DNA from: Gammaproteobacteria bacterium
GTDB taxonomy: Bacteria > Pseudomonadota > Gammaproteobacteria > SG8-11
Reading direction: 5' to 3'
Assembly (NCBI GenBank): GCA_030610155.1
Contig: JAUWSG010000003.1
Coordinates: 1-54,934, forward strand
DNA length: 54,934 bases
Shown here: piece after piece, positions 1-11,125 of the stretch
Layout: each line of letters opens with the position of its first letter
Numbering within the stretch: position 1 is the first letter of the stretch
Position numbers and translations under genes: made by a program
Notes under the pieces: model-generated
Databases searched by the model: none
What the model was told of the DNA's origin: nothing
Seen by the model: the letters and a program-made list of their open reading frames with translations, nothing else

Positions 1-549
1 CGCGAACTAGGTCTGGTAGCGGATGATAGATGGGCGGCATTCTGCATTAAACGTGACGCTATTGAGCATGAAAATCATCGAATAAGCTCTAATTTCGTCG
101 ATCCTGTGAGACTGGAAAAGACGGATATGGAGCGCGTTTTGGGCCAGGTCTTGAGCCGTGAATACAGTCTGCTGGATCTGCTGCGGCGCCCGGAAGTCAA
201 TTATGCCAGCTTGATGACCCTGGAAGGGGCGGGTGATGCGGTCGCTGATCCGTTTGTCGCGGAGCAAGTGGAGATTCAGGCCAAATATGCGGGCTATATC
301 GAACGACAGCAGTTGGAAATCGAGCGTCATCGTCGTCATGAGCAAATGTGTCTCCCCGAGTCGCTCGATTACCAGCAAGTACGTGGTTTATCAAATGAGG
401 TGAGTCAAAAGTTGTCTACTTCACGTCCATCGACACTGGGGCAGGCAGGGCGTATACCGGGTGTCACGCCTGCCGCCATCTCCCTGTTGCTGGTGCACAT
501 GAAAAAGCATTATCGATTGGATGCGGATGACCGGATCAGCGTCGCTTGA
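1..549 (+). CDS. mnmG: MnmG (GidA), C-terminal part; 5' end outside the window
   Basis: This is the C-terminal part of the FAD-dependent tRNA uridine 5-carboxymethylaminomethyl modification enzyme. With MnmE it modifies the wobble uridine of several tRNAs. The reading frame is open from the first base, and the residues before the first in-frame GTG (ELGLVADDRWAAF and onward) match the usual MnmG C-terminal helical domain. The gene therefore continues upstream and the GTG at 106 is not its start. The end matches the family, with the conserved segments RRPEVNY and IPGVTPAAISLLL followed by a short tail. rsmG follows after 14 bases, the common gidA-gidB order near the origin. The FAD-binding part lies outside the window, so identification rests on the C-terminal domain and the neighbours. 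Confidence 0.96.
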   Translation, partial: RELGLVADDRWAAFCIKRDAIEHENHRISSNFVDPVRLEKTDMERVLGQVLSREYSLLDLLRRPEVNYASLMTLEGAGDAVADPFVAEQVEIQAKYAGYIERQQLEIERHRRHEQMCLPESLDYQQVRGLSNEVSQKLSTSRPSTLGQAGRIPGVTPAAISLLLVHMKKHYRLDADDRISVA

Positions 550-563
550 GTGTAATCTGAAGA

Positions 564-1283
564 TTGAGTAAATCGTCACAACTATCATTACAGCTACCGT
601 TGCTGGACCAGGGGTTGGCCGCACTGAACCTGGAGTGTGGCGAGCACCAGAAAAAGCAATTGCTCGATTTTGCGGCCTTATTGCTCAAATGGAATCGTGT
701 ATACAATCTCACATCAATCAGTGATCCGCAGCAGATTATTATCAAGCATCTACTCGATAGTTTGACGCTGGTGCCTTTTTTACAGGGACCACGCAGCGGC
801 CCTGAGCCTGTAGGCAGCCCTGAACTTGTGGATGGCCAGCAGGGTGGCAAACGTATTATCGATGTGGGTAGCGGTGCAGGCTTGCCTGGCTTGCCTCTGG
901 CGATCATGTTTCCCGATTATGATTTTCTATTGCTCGACAGTAATAGCAAAAAGACCCGGTTTATCGTGCAGGCTGTCAGTGAGCTGGGATTAAAAAATTG
1001 TCATGTTGAGACCTCGCCAGTGCAGGATTTTCAGCCAGACAGGCGTTTTGATATCGTCACAAGCCGGGCATTGACGTCACTGGTAGAGATGATCGAAAAG
1101 ACAGCGCATTTGTGCGCAAAAAATGGTCTTTTTTTACTCATGAAAGGAACATTTCCGACACAGGAATTGGAAACTCTCCCGGATGAGGTTATTGTTAGAT
1201 CTGTTGACCGGGTAGAGGTGCCGGGTCTGGATGCCGAAAGGCATATAGTTTGTTTGCAAGATAAAGCCTTATTAACAAAATAA
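564..1283 (+). CDS. rsmG: 16S rRNA (guanine-527-N7)-methyltransferase RsmG (GidB)
   Basis: RsmG uses S-adenosylmethionine to methylate G527 of 16S rRNA in the cytoplasm. The class I methyltransferase glycine motif IDVGSGAGLPG is present at about residues 92-102, followed by the acidic-loop segment LLLDSNSKKTRF and the family motif DIVTSRAL. The start is a TTG 14 bases after mnmG. No strong Shine-Dalgarno sequence is seen, so translation may be coupled to mnmG. At 239 residues the protein is longer than the usual 205-215. Most of the excess is a Gly/Pro-rich insertion (about residues 74-90) just before the cofactor motif. Identity is clear; the exact start is less certain. Confidence 0.95.
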   Translation: MSKSSQLSLQLPLLDQGLAALNLECGEHQKKQLLDFAALLLKWNRVYNLTSISDPQQIIIKHLLDSLTLVPFLQGPRSGPEPVGSPELVDGQQGGKRIIDVGSGAGLPGLPLAIMFPDYDFLLLDSNSKKTRFIVQAVSELGLKNCHVETSPVQDFQPDRRFDIVTSRALTSLVEMIEKTAHLCAKNGLFLLMKGTFPTQELETLPDEVIVRSVDRVEVPGLDAERHIVCLQDKALLTK

Positions 1284-1296
1284 GGCCGGGTGATTA

Positions 1297-2172
1297 ATGA
1301 TGGATGAACATGACGATACACAAAGCGAACGGCGCGATCAGCCGCATGATGAAAATCATGTTGAGCAACGTGAAACAGTCGCGCGCAGTAAAGGCAAAGT
1401 GATCGCCATCACCAATCAAAAAGGTGGGGTAGGAAAAACGACAACCTCGGTGAACCTGGCTGCCTCCATCGCGGCCACCCGGCGTAAGGTATTATTAATA
1501 GACCTTGATCCCCAGGGAAATGTCACAATGGGCAGCGGGAGTAATAAAAACACTGTTGAATCATCCAGTTATGATGTGTTGCTCGGCGAGAAAACGATTC
1601 AGGAAGTGATGATTCCGTTGCAGCAGGTAGGTTATTCACTGGTGCCATCTAATGCCGATCTGACGGCCGCCGAGGTTGAGTTACTTAAGGTCACCGAACA
1701 TGAAAGGCGCTTACGTAATGCCCTGGCGCAGGTGCAATATGAATTTGATTATGTGCTGATAGATTGTCCGCCCTCATTGAATATGTTGACGGTCAATGCA
1801 TTGGTCGCGGCCCATTCGGTCATGATCCCGATGCAGTGTGAATATTATGCGCTGGAAGGTTTGTCTGCATTAATCACGACGATAGAGAGTATTCGCCACT
1901 CCCTGAACCCGCAATTACATATTGAAGGTTTACTGCGTACGATGTTTGATCCGCGCAACAATTTATCCATGCAAGTCACGGAACAGTTGGTAGAACATTT
2001 TGGTGATAAGATGTATCGCACTGTTATTCCTAGAAATATTCGGCTCGCCGAAGCGCCGAGTCATGGCTTGCCGATACTTTATTATGACAAGGGGTCGCGT
2101 GGTGCGCAGGCTTATCTGGCGCTGGCCGGGGAAGTTTTGAGGAGGGATGCGATGGCGGGGGGCAGGAACTGA
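1297..2172 (+). CDS. parA: ParA/Soj chromosome-partitioning ATPase
   Basis: ParA is a Walker-type ATPase that acts with ParB in segregating the chromosome origin. The deviant Walker A motif KGGVGKTT lies at about residues 43-50, followed by [10 protein letters not shown] (A') and [10 protein letters not shown] (Walker B), all intact. The protein has 291 residues against about 255-265 for chromosomal Soj. The excess is a charged 32-residue N-terminal extension with no predicted fold, ahead of the usual GKVIAITNQ start. A purine-rich stretch (AAGGCCGGG) precedes the double ATG, so the extended start is kept. It lies 13 bases after rsmG and is followed by parB. Confidence 0.95.
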   Translation: MMDEHDDTQSERRDQPHDENHVEQRETVARSKGKVIAITNQKGGVGKTTTSVNLAASIAATRRKVLLIDLDPQGNVTMGSGSNKNTVESSSYDVLLGEKTIQEVMIPLQQVGYSLVPSNADLTAAEVELLKVTEHERRLRNALAQVQYEFDYVLIDCPPSLNMLTVNALVAAHSVMIPMQCEYYALEGLSALITTIESIRHSLNPQLHIEGLLRTMFDPRNNLSMQVTEQLVEHFGDKMYRTVIPRNIRLAEAPSHGLPILYYDKGSRGAQAYLALAGEVLRRDAMAGGRN

Positions 2173-2242
2173 CCATAAACTGATCGCAAGTTAAGTGTTC
2201 CGGGTGTAAAAATTAAAAATACTGGCAATAGAGATAAACAAA

Positions 2243-3127
2243 ATGGGTATCAAGATGGCGACTAGAAAACGAGGTTTGGGAAGGGGGTTGGATGCATTAT
2301 TAGGCGGGTTGGACCCCAATCCCAAAGCATCAGAGCAATCGGCGCATGATGGTGAATTGCGTCAGTTGCCGGTAGATTTGATTCAGCCCGGTAAATATCA
2401 GCCTCGTATTGATATGCATAGCGACACATTGGAAGACCTGGCAAGTTCCATTCGTGTGCAAGGTGTCATCCAGCCGATCGTCGTGCGTGCGACTGGCGAC
2501 AATCAATATGAAATTATCGCCGGAGAACGTCGCTGGCGGGCTGCGCAAATTGCTGAATTGCATGAAATTCCTGCTGTAATACGTGTTGTGCCGGATGAAG
2601 CGGCTATTGCGATGGCGTTGATCGAGAATATTCAGCGGGAAAATCTTAACGCGATGGAAGAAGCGATTGCGTTGCAGCGTTTGATTGATGAGTTTCAAAT
2701 GACACACCAGCAGGCGGCGGATGCAGTGGGGCGCTCGAGAACGGCAGTCTCCAATTTATTGCGTTTGTTGACGCTGGAAGCGGACGTTAAACAATTTGCC
2801 CAGGACGGCAAGCTGGAGATGGGTCATGCACGTGCATTGCTGGCTTTATCGGGTGATAAGCAAATCAGGGCCGCCAGGGATGTGATCGCGCGCCAGCTTT
2901 CGGTGCGTGAAACTGAAAATCTGGTACGTAAGCTGGCCGAACCCCGACAAAAGAGTGCCAAAGCAGCCAATACACTCAGTCCTGACATCAGGAAATTTCA
3001 GGATGATTTATCGGCGCGTCTGGGGGCTAAAGTGGCGATACAGCATAAGGAAAAAGGCGCTGGAAAGCTGATCGTGCATTACAATAATCTTGATGAGCTT
3101 GAAGGGATATTAGGGCACTTAAAATAG
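2243..3127 (+). CDS. parB: ParB/Spo0J chromosome-partitioning protein
   Basis: ParB binds parS sites, spreads on DNA as a CTP-dependent clamp, and stimulates ParA. The N-terminal GLGRGLDALLG motif is followed by the ParB/Srx domain with the nucleotide-binding segment GERRWRAAQ (about residues 93-101). The region II motif ENIQREN is at about 128-134, then comes the helix-turn-helix HQQAADAVGRSRTAVSNLLRLL, and finally a C-terminal dimerisation segment. The ATG at 2243 has a weak upstream GAGA. An internal ATG at 2255 gives the more usual N-terminus MATRKRG and could be the true start. The intergenic space after parA is 70 bases. Confidence 0.95.
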   Translation: MGIKMATRKRGLGRGLDALLGGLDPNPKASEQSAHDGELRQLPVDLIQPGKYQPRIDMHSDTLEDLASSIRVQGVIQPIVVRATGDNQYEIIAGERRWRAAQIAELHEIPAVIRVVPDEAAIAMALIENIQRENLNAMEEAIALQRLIDEFQMTHQQAADAVGRSRTAVSNLLRLLTLEADVKQFAQDGKLEMGHARALLALSGDKQIRAARDVIARQLSVRETENLVRKLAEPRQKSAKAANTLSPDIRKFQDDLSARLGAKVAIQHKEKGAGKLIVHYNNLDELEGILGHLK

Positions 3128-3260
3128 TTTGTCCCCGTTTTTTGTTTATAGTGGGTGTATTTGTCCGTGTTGACTACCCCTTAAGTGATATGGCTTTGTC
3201 GCGGTTGTTTCTGCATGTGAAATAAAGTTCAATTTTAATCGTTTTAACTCCTACTTAAAC

Positions 3261-3290
3261 TTGCGGTGTGGTGAGCATGAACGCTATAAT
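3261..3290 (+). promoter_or_regulatory. Putative sigma70 promoter of the ATP synthase operon
   Basis: A perfect TATAAT at 3285-3290 follows a weak -35 (TTGCGG, 3261-3266) with an 18-base spacer. Transcription would begin near 3297, about 20 bases before the first gene. This also argues against using the TTG at 3261 as a start codon. Assigned by eye. Confidence 0.6.
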
Positions 3291-3317
3291 GCCGCGTCCA
3301 AAATTCTGGTGATTTAC

Positions 3318-3539
3318 ATGGCGAAGGCCAAACCTAAAAGCCCCGGGCTCTTGCTTATCGGGGTGGGGACTATCCTGGCATCAACGGTTATTTCAGGGTT
3401 CATTTTGGGGTTTCTGACGGATATGTGGTTAGAAACGTCGCCTGTTTTTATGTTGTTATTTGGCGGGCTGGGCGTGATAGGCGGGTTTTTGAAAGTCTAC
3501 AAAATGTTAATGGACCCGAAATTAAACAAGGGACTCTAG
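3318..3539 (+). CDS. AtpZ/ATPase_gene1-like small membrane protein
   Basis: This is a 73-residue protein with a basic N-terminus (MAKAKPKSPG) and two transmembrane helices (about residues 10-31 and 38-60) separated by DMWLETSP. That layout matches the AtpZ (ATPase_gene1) family found at the head of many atp operons. The family is proposed to act with AtpI in ATP synthase assembly or divalent-cation transport; its role here is inferred. The ATG at 3318 was chosen because a reading frame extended upstream to 3261 would begin inside the predicted promoter. It ends 11 bases before atpI. Confidence 0.8.
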   Translation: MAKAKPKSPGLLLIGVGTILASTVISGFILGFLTDMWLETSPVFMLLFGGLGVIGGFLKVYKMLMDPKLNKGL

Positions 3540-3550
3540 GTTAATTAACG

Positions 3551-3979
3551 ATGAGTCAATTGAACGACAGGCAGTTGAACAACGGCCCATTGAGCAAGGC
3601 GACCGCGGTTAAACAGGTGCTTGAACAAGGCCGCAAGGTTATAAGCCTGCAATTACTAATGACATTGCTGGCGGCTGCAGGTTTTTTTGCAGGGCAAGGA
3701 TTCGATGCCGCTCAAGCGGCTGTATTTGGTGGGCTGACCAGTGTTTTGTCTACCGTGTTATTGAGTTACGGGGTCAAGCGTGCCACTGAGACAGTGGTGC
3801 AAAGCCCGGCTAAAAGTACCGCGATATTGTACTTCGGTGCGGCGCAAAGATTTTTACTGGTGCTGGTGTGTTTCGCATTCGGCCTGGCAATACTCAAGCT
3901 CTATCCGCTTGGTGTGTTTGCCGGTTTTGCATTAGCCCAGATCGCATACGTCATCAGCATGGCGATGCTTAGAAAGTAA
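3551..3979 (+). CDS. atpI: ATP synthase protein I (AtpI)
   Basis: A 142-residue integral membrane protein with four predicted helices after a polar N-terminus, fitting the ATP_synt_I family. AtpI helps assemble or stabilise the c-ring and is not part of the finished enzyme. Recognition rests on the four-helix layout, the first-helix pattern LLMTLLAAAGFFAGQGFDAA, and its position between an AtpZ-like gene and atpB. The start ATG lies 14 bases after an AGG, and the gene is close to its predecessor, so the two are probably co-transcribed. Sequence conservation in this family is low. Confidence 0.85.
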   Translation: MSQLNDRQLNNGPLSKATAVKQVLEQGRKVISLQLLMTLLAAAGFFAGQGFDAAQAAVFGGLTSVLSTVLLSYGVKRATETVVQSPAKSTAILYFGAAQRFLLVLVCFAFGLAILKLYPLGVFAGFALAQIAYVISMAMLRK

Positions 3980-4007
3980 TATTAGTTTGCTTTTAGTTCG
4001 ACAATGA

Positions 4008-4883
<876 letters not shown>

Positions 4884-4938
4884 TAGTTTGTGTAACAGTT
4901 TTTTAATTTTATAGTTATAAATATCTAAGGAGAAATTT

Positions 4939-5232
4939 ATGGATGCTGATATGTTAGCAACAATCTATGCCTACACTGCAGTAGGAGTGGGTGTCATTCT
5001 TGCCGCTGCGGGCCTGGGGTCAGCGATAGGTTGGGGTCTTATTTGTGCCAAAACGCTGGAAGGCATTGCACGTCAGCCTGAAATGCGTCCTGCGTTAATG
5101 ACTAACATGTTTATTTTCGCTGGTTTGATGGAGTCTTTTCCGTTCATCATTTTAGCGTTCGCAATGTGGTTCCTGTTCGCAAACCCGTTTGTTGGTGCGT
5201 TGGAAGCTGCTGTTAATGCGCTTGCCGGTTAA
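4939..5232 (+). CDS. atpE: F0F1 ATP synthase subunit c
   Basis: This is the proteolipid of the rotating c-ring. It has two transmembrane helices joined by the cytoplasmic RQP loop (residues 45-47). The ion-binding carboxylate is E65 in FAGLMESFPFI, a glutamate where E. coli has D61. The glycine-rich first helix (AAAGLGSAIGWG) is intact. No complete Na+-ligand set is obvious, so H+ coupling is expected. A strong AAGGAG lies just upstream of the ATG. At 97 residues it is somewhat longer than the E. coli protein at both ends. Confidence 0.97.
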   Translation: MDADMLATIYAYTAVGVGVILAAAGLGSAIGWGLICAKTLEGIARQPEMRPALMTNMFIFAGLMESFPFIILAFAMWFLFANPFVGALEAAVNALAG

Positions 5233-5273
5233 TTTAGACTTATTTTTAAGTGAATGATTAGAGGAACTGCATA

Positions 5274-5744
5274 ATGAATATTACTGTCACCCTGATTGGG
5301 CAGATGGTCGCCTTCATTCTATTGATCTGGTTTGTGAATAAAGTCCTTTGGGGCCCAATGTCACAAATGATGGAAGCACGCCAAAAGAAAATCGCTGATG
5401 GTCTGGCTGCAGCAGACAAAGGAAAACATGATCTGGAGCTTGCTGAAAAGCGGGCCACTGATGTTTTGAAGAAGGCAAAGTCACAGGCAGCTGATATCGT
5501 CGCACAAGCCCAAAAGCGCGCGGGCGAAATCGTCGAAGAATCAAAAGATACAGCGCGTGTAGAAGGTGAGCGCCTGGTCACTGCTGCGAAAGCGGAAATT
5601 GACCGGGAAATAAACCAGGCTAAGGAACAGCTTCGTAGTCAGGTTTCAGCAATTGCCTTGCAGGGTGCTGGAAAAATACTAAAACATGAAGTTGACGCCA
5701 GCGCGCACAACGAGCTTTTAAAAGATCTGGCCGCCCAGATTTAG
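5274..5744 (+). CDS. atpF: F0F1 ATP synthase subunit b
   Basis: Subunit b is the peripheral stalk. One N-terminal transmembrane helix (about residues 5-25) is followed by a long charged helix rich in Ala, Lys, Glu and Gln to the end, as expected for the right-handed coiled-coil dimer. The segment [20 protein letters not shown] is typical. Length (156 residues) matches E. coli. A GAGGAAC Shine-Dalgarno precedes the ATG. An unusually long 95-base space containing a hairpin separates it from atpH. Confidence 0.97.
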   Translation: MNITVTLIGQMVAFILLIWFVNKVLWGPMSQMMEARQKKIADGLAAADKGKHDLELAEKRATDVLKKAKSQAADIVAQAQKRAGEIVEESKDTARVEGERLVTAAKAEIDREINQAKEQLRSQVSAIALQGAGKILKHEVDASAHNELLKDLAAQI

Positions 5745-5769
5745 GATCCTTACTTTAGCGCTTATGGAG

Positions 5770-5804
5770 CTGCTCAGGAATGACCGGGCGGGTGACCTGA
5801 GCAG
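5770..5804 (+). repeat. Intraoperonic hairpin between atpF and atpH
   Basis: CTGCTCAGG (5770-5778) pairs perfectly with CCTGAGCAG (5796-5804) around a 17-base loop. Purine-rich near-repeats of AGGAAG follow before atpH. There is no U-run, so it is unlikely to be a simple intrinsic terminator. An mRNA-processing or stability role is possible. Confidence 0.6.
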
Positions 5805-5839
5805 GAAGAAACAGGAAAGAAGCAGGAAGACAGGTAAAA

Positions 5840-6376
5840 ATGGCAGAAATTACAACCGTTGCACGACCATATTCACAAGCTGTGTTTGAGTTCGCGCAAA
5901 GTAAAAACAAGTTTGCAGAATGGTCACAGATGCTGGGCTTTATGTCTGCTGTAGTGTCAGAACCACAAATGCAATCCCTGGTGAATAACACCACCATTAA
6001 AAAAGACAAGTTAACAAAACTCATGGCTGATATTTGTAGTGGCAAGCTGGATGAGCATGGTCTTAATTTTGTTAAGGTGTTAATGGAAAACCGGCGTCTG
6101 GTTTTGTTGCCTGAAATCGCGCTGCAATATGAAACCCTGCGTGCAGAAGCAGAGGGTACCATTGAAGCAGAAATTGTCTCTGCATTTGCAGTGAGTGAAG
6201 CGCAACAGTCAGACATTGCAGCTGCATTGCAAAAAAGGCTGGGTCGAAAAGTCACTTTAAAAACAACAATTAATGAAGATTTAATTGGTGGTGCGGTTGT
6301 GAAGGCGGGTGATCTGGTCATTGATGGCTCTGCATTAGGACGTTTGGATAAATTATCCACCGCCATGAATGTTTAA
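5840..6376 (+). CDS. atpH: F0F1 ATP synthase subunit delta
   Basis: Subunit delta connects the b-dimer to the top of the F1 head. The 178-residue length and the segments TVARPYSQAVFEFA (N-terminus) and GRKVTLKTTINEDLIGGAVVKAGD (C-terminal domain, about 144-167) are diagnostic. The motif VLMENRRLVLLPEI lies between them. Position after atpF and before atpA is canonical. The Shine-Dalgarno sequence is one of several AGGAAG/AGGTAA repeats upstream. Confidence 0.97.
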   Translation: MAEITTVARPYSQAVFEFAQSKNKFAEWSQMLGFMSAVVSEPQMQSLVNNTTIKKDKLTKLMADICSGKLDEHGLNFVKVLMENRRLVLLPEIALQYETLRAEAEGTIEAEIVSAFAVSEAQQSDIAAALQKRLGRKVTLKTTINEDLIGGAVVKAGDLVIDGSALGRLDKLSTAMNV

Positions 6377-6444
6377 TTTTAATAGTTTGAAACGAATTTA
6401 GAAATAACCACCAATCTCTATTTTAAAGGTTAGAGGGAAGCAAA

Positions 6445-7986
6445 ATGCAATTAAATGCTGCAGAAATAAGCGAGTTAATCAAAAAGCAAATCGAGAACTT
6501 CGAGGTCAAAACCGAAGCGCGTAATGAAGGCACAGTAGTCAGTTTGTCTGATGGTATTGTGCGTGTTCATGGCCTGTCAGATGTGATGCAGGGTGAAATG
6601 ATCGAGTTCCCTGGCAATACATTTGGTATGGCACTGAACCTTGAGCGTGATTCTGTAGGTGCGGTGGTATTAGGCCCATATGGACATATCACCGAAGGTG
6701 ATACGGTCAAATGTACCGGTCGAATTCTGGAAGTGCCCGTCGGGGAAGCGATGCTGGGGCGTGTTGTTGATTCCCTGGGTAATCCTATCGACGGTAAAGG
6801 TCCGATCAATACAACGGAAAAATCACCGATTGAAAAAGTAGCGCCGGGTGTGATTGCGCGTAAATCAGTTGACCAACCTGTGCAAACCGGTTTGAAGTCG
6901 ATTGATGCGATGATTCCAGTTGGACGGGGCCAGCGTGAGTTGATTATCGGCGATCGTCAGACAGGTAAAACGGCTGTTGCGATTGATGCGATCATCAACC
7001 AGAAAGGCACCGGTATTAAATGTATATATGTCGCCATTGGCCAAAAGGCATCTTCAGTTTCTGCTGTTGTACGTAAACTGGAAGAACATGGTGCTCTGGA
7101 ACATACGATCATTGTTGCCGCGACAGCATCTGAATCTGCTGCATTACAATTTATTGCGCCTTATGCAGGTTGTGCAATGGGCGAATACTTCCGTGATCGT
7201 GGTGAAGATGCACTGATTGTCTATGATGATCTCACGAAACAGGCATGGGCTTATCGTCAGGTGTCATTATTATTAAGACGTCCACCAGGACGTGAAGCGT
7301 ATCCGGGCGACGTTTTCTATTTGCACTCGCGTTTGCTGGAACGTGCTGCGCGTGTAAATGCTGATTTTGTTGAAAAGGCGACTAATGGCGCTGTGAAAGG
7401 AAAAACAGGTTCTTTGACTGCGTTGCCAATCATTGAAACCCAGGCCGGTGACGTGTCAGCGTTCGTACCCACCAACGTGATCTCTATTACTGACGGCCAG
7501 ATTTTCCTTGAAACGGATTTGTTTAACGCGGGTATTCGACCTGCTGTAAACGCGGGCCTTTCTGTATCGCGTGTAGGTGGTGCGGCACAGACAAAAATTA
7601 TCAAAAAGCTGGGTGGCGGTATTCGTCTCGATCTGGCGCAATATCGTGAGCTGGCGGCTTTTGCTCAGTTTGCTTCTGATCTTGATGAAGCTACTCGTAA
7701 GCAAATCGAACGTGGCCAGCGTGTGACCGAGTTGATGAAGCAGGGGCAATATTCAACCTTGAGTGTTGCTGAAACCGCGTTCTCATTGTTTGCAGCCAAT
7801 GAAGGTTTTCTTGATGATGTTGACGTGAATAAGATCGTCGACTTTGAAGCGGCTTTACATGCTTATCTTCGTTCCAGTCACAGTGGTATGTTAGATCGCA
7901 TCAATGAAAATGGCGATTTTAACGATGAGATCGCGGCTGAAATGAAAGGCATTATTGAAGAATTCAAAGCGAACAATACTTGGTAA
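6445..7986 (+). CDS. atpA: F0F1 ATP synthase subunit alpha
   Basis: Subunit alpha is the non-catalytic nucleotide-binding subunit of F1. The P-loop GDRQTGKTA is at residues 169-177. The alpha signature [14 protein letters not shown] is present, and the segment around it carries the usual arginine finger (SVSRVGG). Length is 513 residues, the same as E. coli. AGAGGGAAG lies just before the ATG. Nothing unusual is seen. Confidence 0.98.
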   Translation: MQLNAAEISELIKKQIENFEVKTEARNEGTVVSLSDGIVRVHGLSDVMQGEMIEFPGNTFGMALNLERDSVGAVVLGPYGHITEGDTVKCTGRILEVPVGEAMLGRVVDSLGNPIDGKGPINTTEKSPIEKVAPGVIARKSVDQPVQTGLKSIDAMIPVGRGQRELIIGDRQTGKTAVAIDAIINQKGTGIKCIYVAIGQKASSVSAVVRKLEEHGALEHTIIVAATASESAALQFIAPYAGCAMGEYFRDRGEDALIVYDDLTKQAWAYRQVSLLLRRPPGREAYPGDVFYLHSRLLERAARVNADFVEKATNGAVKGKTGSLTALPIIETQAGDVSAFVPTNVISITDGQIFLETDLFNAGIRPAVNAGLSVSRVGGAAQTKIIKKLGGGIRLDLAQYRELAAFAQFASDLDEATRKQIERGQRVTELMKQGQYSTLSVAETAFSLFAANEGFLDDVDVNKIVDFEAALHAYLRSSHSGMLDRINENGDFNDEIAAEMKGIIEEFKANNTW

Positions 7987-8000
7987 GTAGAGGCTGAATC

Positions 8001-8864
8001 ATGGCTGTTGGAAAAGAAATCAGGACCAAGATCAGGAGTATCCAGAATACGCAGAAGATTACGCGTGCGATGGAAATGGTCGCGGCCAGTAAAATGCGCA
8101 AGGCCCAGGAACGCATGAGCGCTGCAAGGCCTTATGCAGAGAAAATCCGTAATGTTATTCGCCATCTGGCGCATGCTCATCCTGAATACAAACATCCTTA
8201 TCTCATAGATCGAGAAGTGAAGCGCGTCGGTTTTATTGTGATTGCATCGGATCGTGGTTTGTGTGGTGGCCTGAACTCAAACTTGTTCAAAAAATCTGTC
8301 AGGGCAATGAAAGAGTGGCAGGAAAAAAGTATTGAAATTGATTTGTGCGCCATCGGACAAAAAGCAACGACTTTTTTTAATCGTTTTAACGCCAATATGG
8401 TCGCGCAGGCAACTCATTTGGGTGATGCTCCTCGCGCAGAAGACCTGATTGGTACGGTCAAGGTCATGCTGGATGCGTTTGATAAAGGCGAAATTGATCG
8501 ACTGTATATTGTTTACAATGAATTTGTGAACACCATGACGCAAAATCCTGAAGTTGAGCAACTGCTGCCAATTCATAGTGAAGAAGCGGATGATGAGCTG
8601 AAGCATCACTGGGACTATATTTATGAACCAGAAGCGAAAGAAGTTCTGGATGGCTTGCTGATGCGTTATATCGAGTCTTTGGTTTATCAGGGTGTTGTAG
8701 AGAATTTTGCCTGTGAAATGGCTGCGCGTATGGTTGCGATGAAGAGCGCTTCTGATAATGCCGGTGACCTGATTGGAGATCTGCAGCTTGTGTACAACAA
8801 GGCAAGACAGGCAGCAATTACCCAGGAATTGTCAGAAATCGTTGCAGGTGCAGCAGCAGTATAG
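8001..8864 (+). CDS. atpG: F0F1 ATP synthase subunit gamma
   Basis: Subunit gamma is the central rotor shaft. The N-terminal helix ([20 protein letters not shown], residues 4-23) and the C-terminal signature [18 protein letters not shown] are intact. Length is 287 residues. A small charged stretch ([21 protein letters not shown]) occupies the variable middle region. It begins 14 bases after atpA. It is followed by an unusually long 168-base gap that contains tandem repeats. Confidence 0.98.
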   Translation: MAVGKEIRTKIRSIQNTQKITRAMEMVAASKMRKAQERMSAARPYAEKIRNVIRHLAHAHPEYKHPYLIDREVKRVGFIVIASDRGLCGGLNSNLFKKSVRAMKEWQEKSIEIDLCAIGQKATTFFNRFNANMVAQATHLGDAPRAEDLIGTVKVMLDAFDKGEIDRLYIVYNEFVNTMTQNPEVEQLLPIHSEEADDELKHHWDYIYEPEAKEVLDGLLMRYIESLVYQGVVENFACEMAARMVAMKSASDNAGDLIGDLQLVYNKARQAAITQELSEIVAGAAAV

Positions 8865-8947
8865 CGCTGAATAGAACGGCGATGGCGATGCCGGCAACAC
8901 GGGCTACGCTAATTAATGTAGGTTAAAAGTTTTTGCTAACTACTTTT

Positions 8948-8987
8948 GTTAACTACAGGTTGTTAACTACAGGTTGTTAACTACAGG
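8948..8987 (+). repeat. 14-bp tandem repeat, 2.9 copies, between atpG and atpD
   Basis: GTTAACTACAGGTT is repeated perfectly twice (8948-8961, 8962-8975), followed by 12 bases of a third copy. A degenerate copy (GCTAACTACTTTT) lies just upstream. Each unit contains a GTTAAC palindrome. The block lies in the 168-base atpG-atpD gap and is not coding. Confidence 0.85.
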
Positions 8988-9002
8988 CTAGAGCCAGTTT
9001 AA

Positions 9003-10412
<1,410 letters not shown>

Positions 10413-10445
10413 AGATTTCCTGAATAGATTAATGGGAACAAGAAT

Positions 10446-10871
10446 ATGGCGATGACAGTTCATGTTGACATAGTAAGTGCAGAATCTGAAATATTTTCAG
10501 GTTTGGCTGAAATGGTTTTTGCACCGGGTGAAATGGGTGAGCTGGGTATTATGCCCAGACATACGCCTTTGCTCACCAAGCTAAAACCGGGCGAAGTCAG
10601 AGTGGTTTTACCAGGTGACGAGGAAGAAACTTTCTACGTCTCTGGCGGTATGCTGGAAGTTCAACCAAATTCCATCACCATTCTATCGGACACGGCAGTA
10701 CGGGCCAGCGATCTGGATGAAGCGGCTGCGGTGGAAGCCAAAGAACGCGCTGAACAGGCCATGAAAGATCGTAAGGGCGAAGTGGACTACGCGGCGGCCG
10801 AGGTTGAACTGGCCCAGGCGGTTGCCCAGTTAAGAGCAATTCAAGGTATCAGGAAAAAGTTGGGCCGTTAA
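10446..10871 (+). CDS. atpC: F0F1 ATP synthase subunit epsilon
   Basis: Subunit epsilon belongs to the rotor and modulates ATPase activity. The N-terminal beta-sandwich shows [22 protein letters not shown], the family hallmark, at about residues 29-50. The C-terminal helical hairpin is Ala/Glu-rich. Length is 141 residues. It is the last gene of the atp operon, and a strong intrinsic terminator follows 29 bases after the stop codon. Confidence 0.97.
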   Translation: MAMTVHVDIVSAESEIFSGLAEMVFAPGEMGELGIMPRHTPLLTKLKPGEVRVVLPGDEEETFYVSGGMLEVQPNSITILSDTAVRASDLDEAAAVEAKERAEQAMKDRKGEVDYAAAEVELAQAVAQLRAIQGIRKKLGR

Positions 10872-10900
10872 TGGCTGGTTTTTAACAATATTCCTAACGA

Positions 10901-10925
10901 AGGGCAGTTTTTACTGCCCTTTTTT
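10901..10925 (+). terminator. Intrinsic terminator of the atp operon
   Basis: AGGGCAG pairs with CTGCCCT around a six-base loop and is followed by a run of T. Position directly after atpC fits the end of the operon. Confidence 0.9.
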
Positions 10926-10976
10926 ATTTCTTTAATATTGATATTATTATGCCGATAAACTTGATTCAGCAATATA

Positions 10977-11108
10977 TTCACCGCAAAGGCGCATTTGAAC
11001 AGGGAAGTTCTTATGTCGCGAGAGCACATGGATGTGCGGAGCGACAAGAACGCAAAGTTTTTTTAGTAATAATGAATTTCTTTGCGTTCTTTGCGCCTTT
11101 GCGGTGAA
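10977..11108. repeat. 132-bp nested inverted repeat (MITE/REP-like) between atpC and glmU
   Basis: The outer 17-bp arms (TTCACCGCAAAGGCGCA, 10977-10993, and its exact complement at 11092-11108) enclose two further hairpins. GTTCTT(A)TGTCGC at 11008 pairs with GCGACAAGAAC at 11041-11051. GAACGCAAAG (11048-11057) pairs with CTTTGCGTTC (11080-11089). The two inner helices share bases, so alternative folds are possible. No open frame is present. It looks like a dispersed non-autonomous repeat, but only this copy is in the window. Confidence 0.8.
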
Positions 11109-11125
11109 ATGATGTTTTCAGGTGA

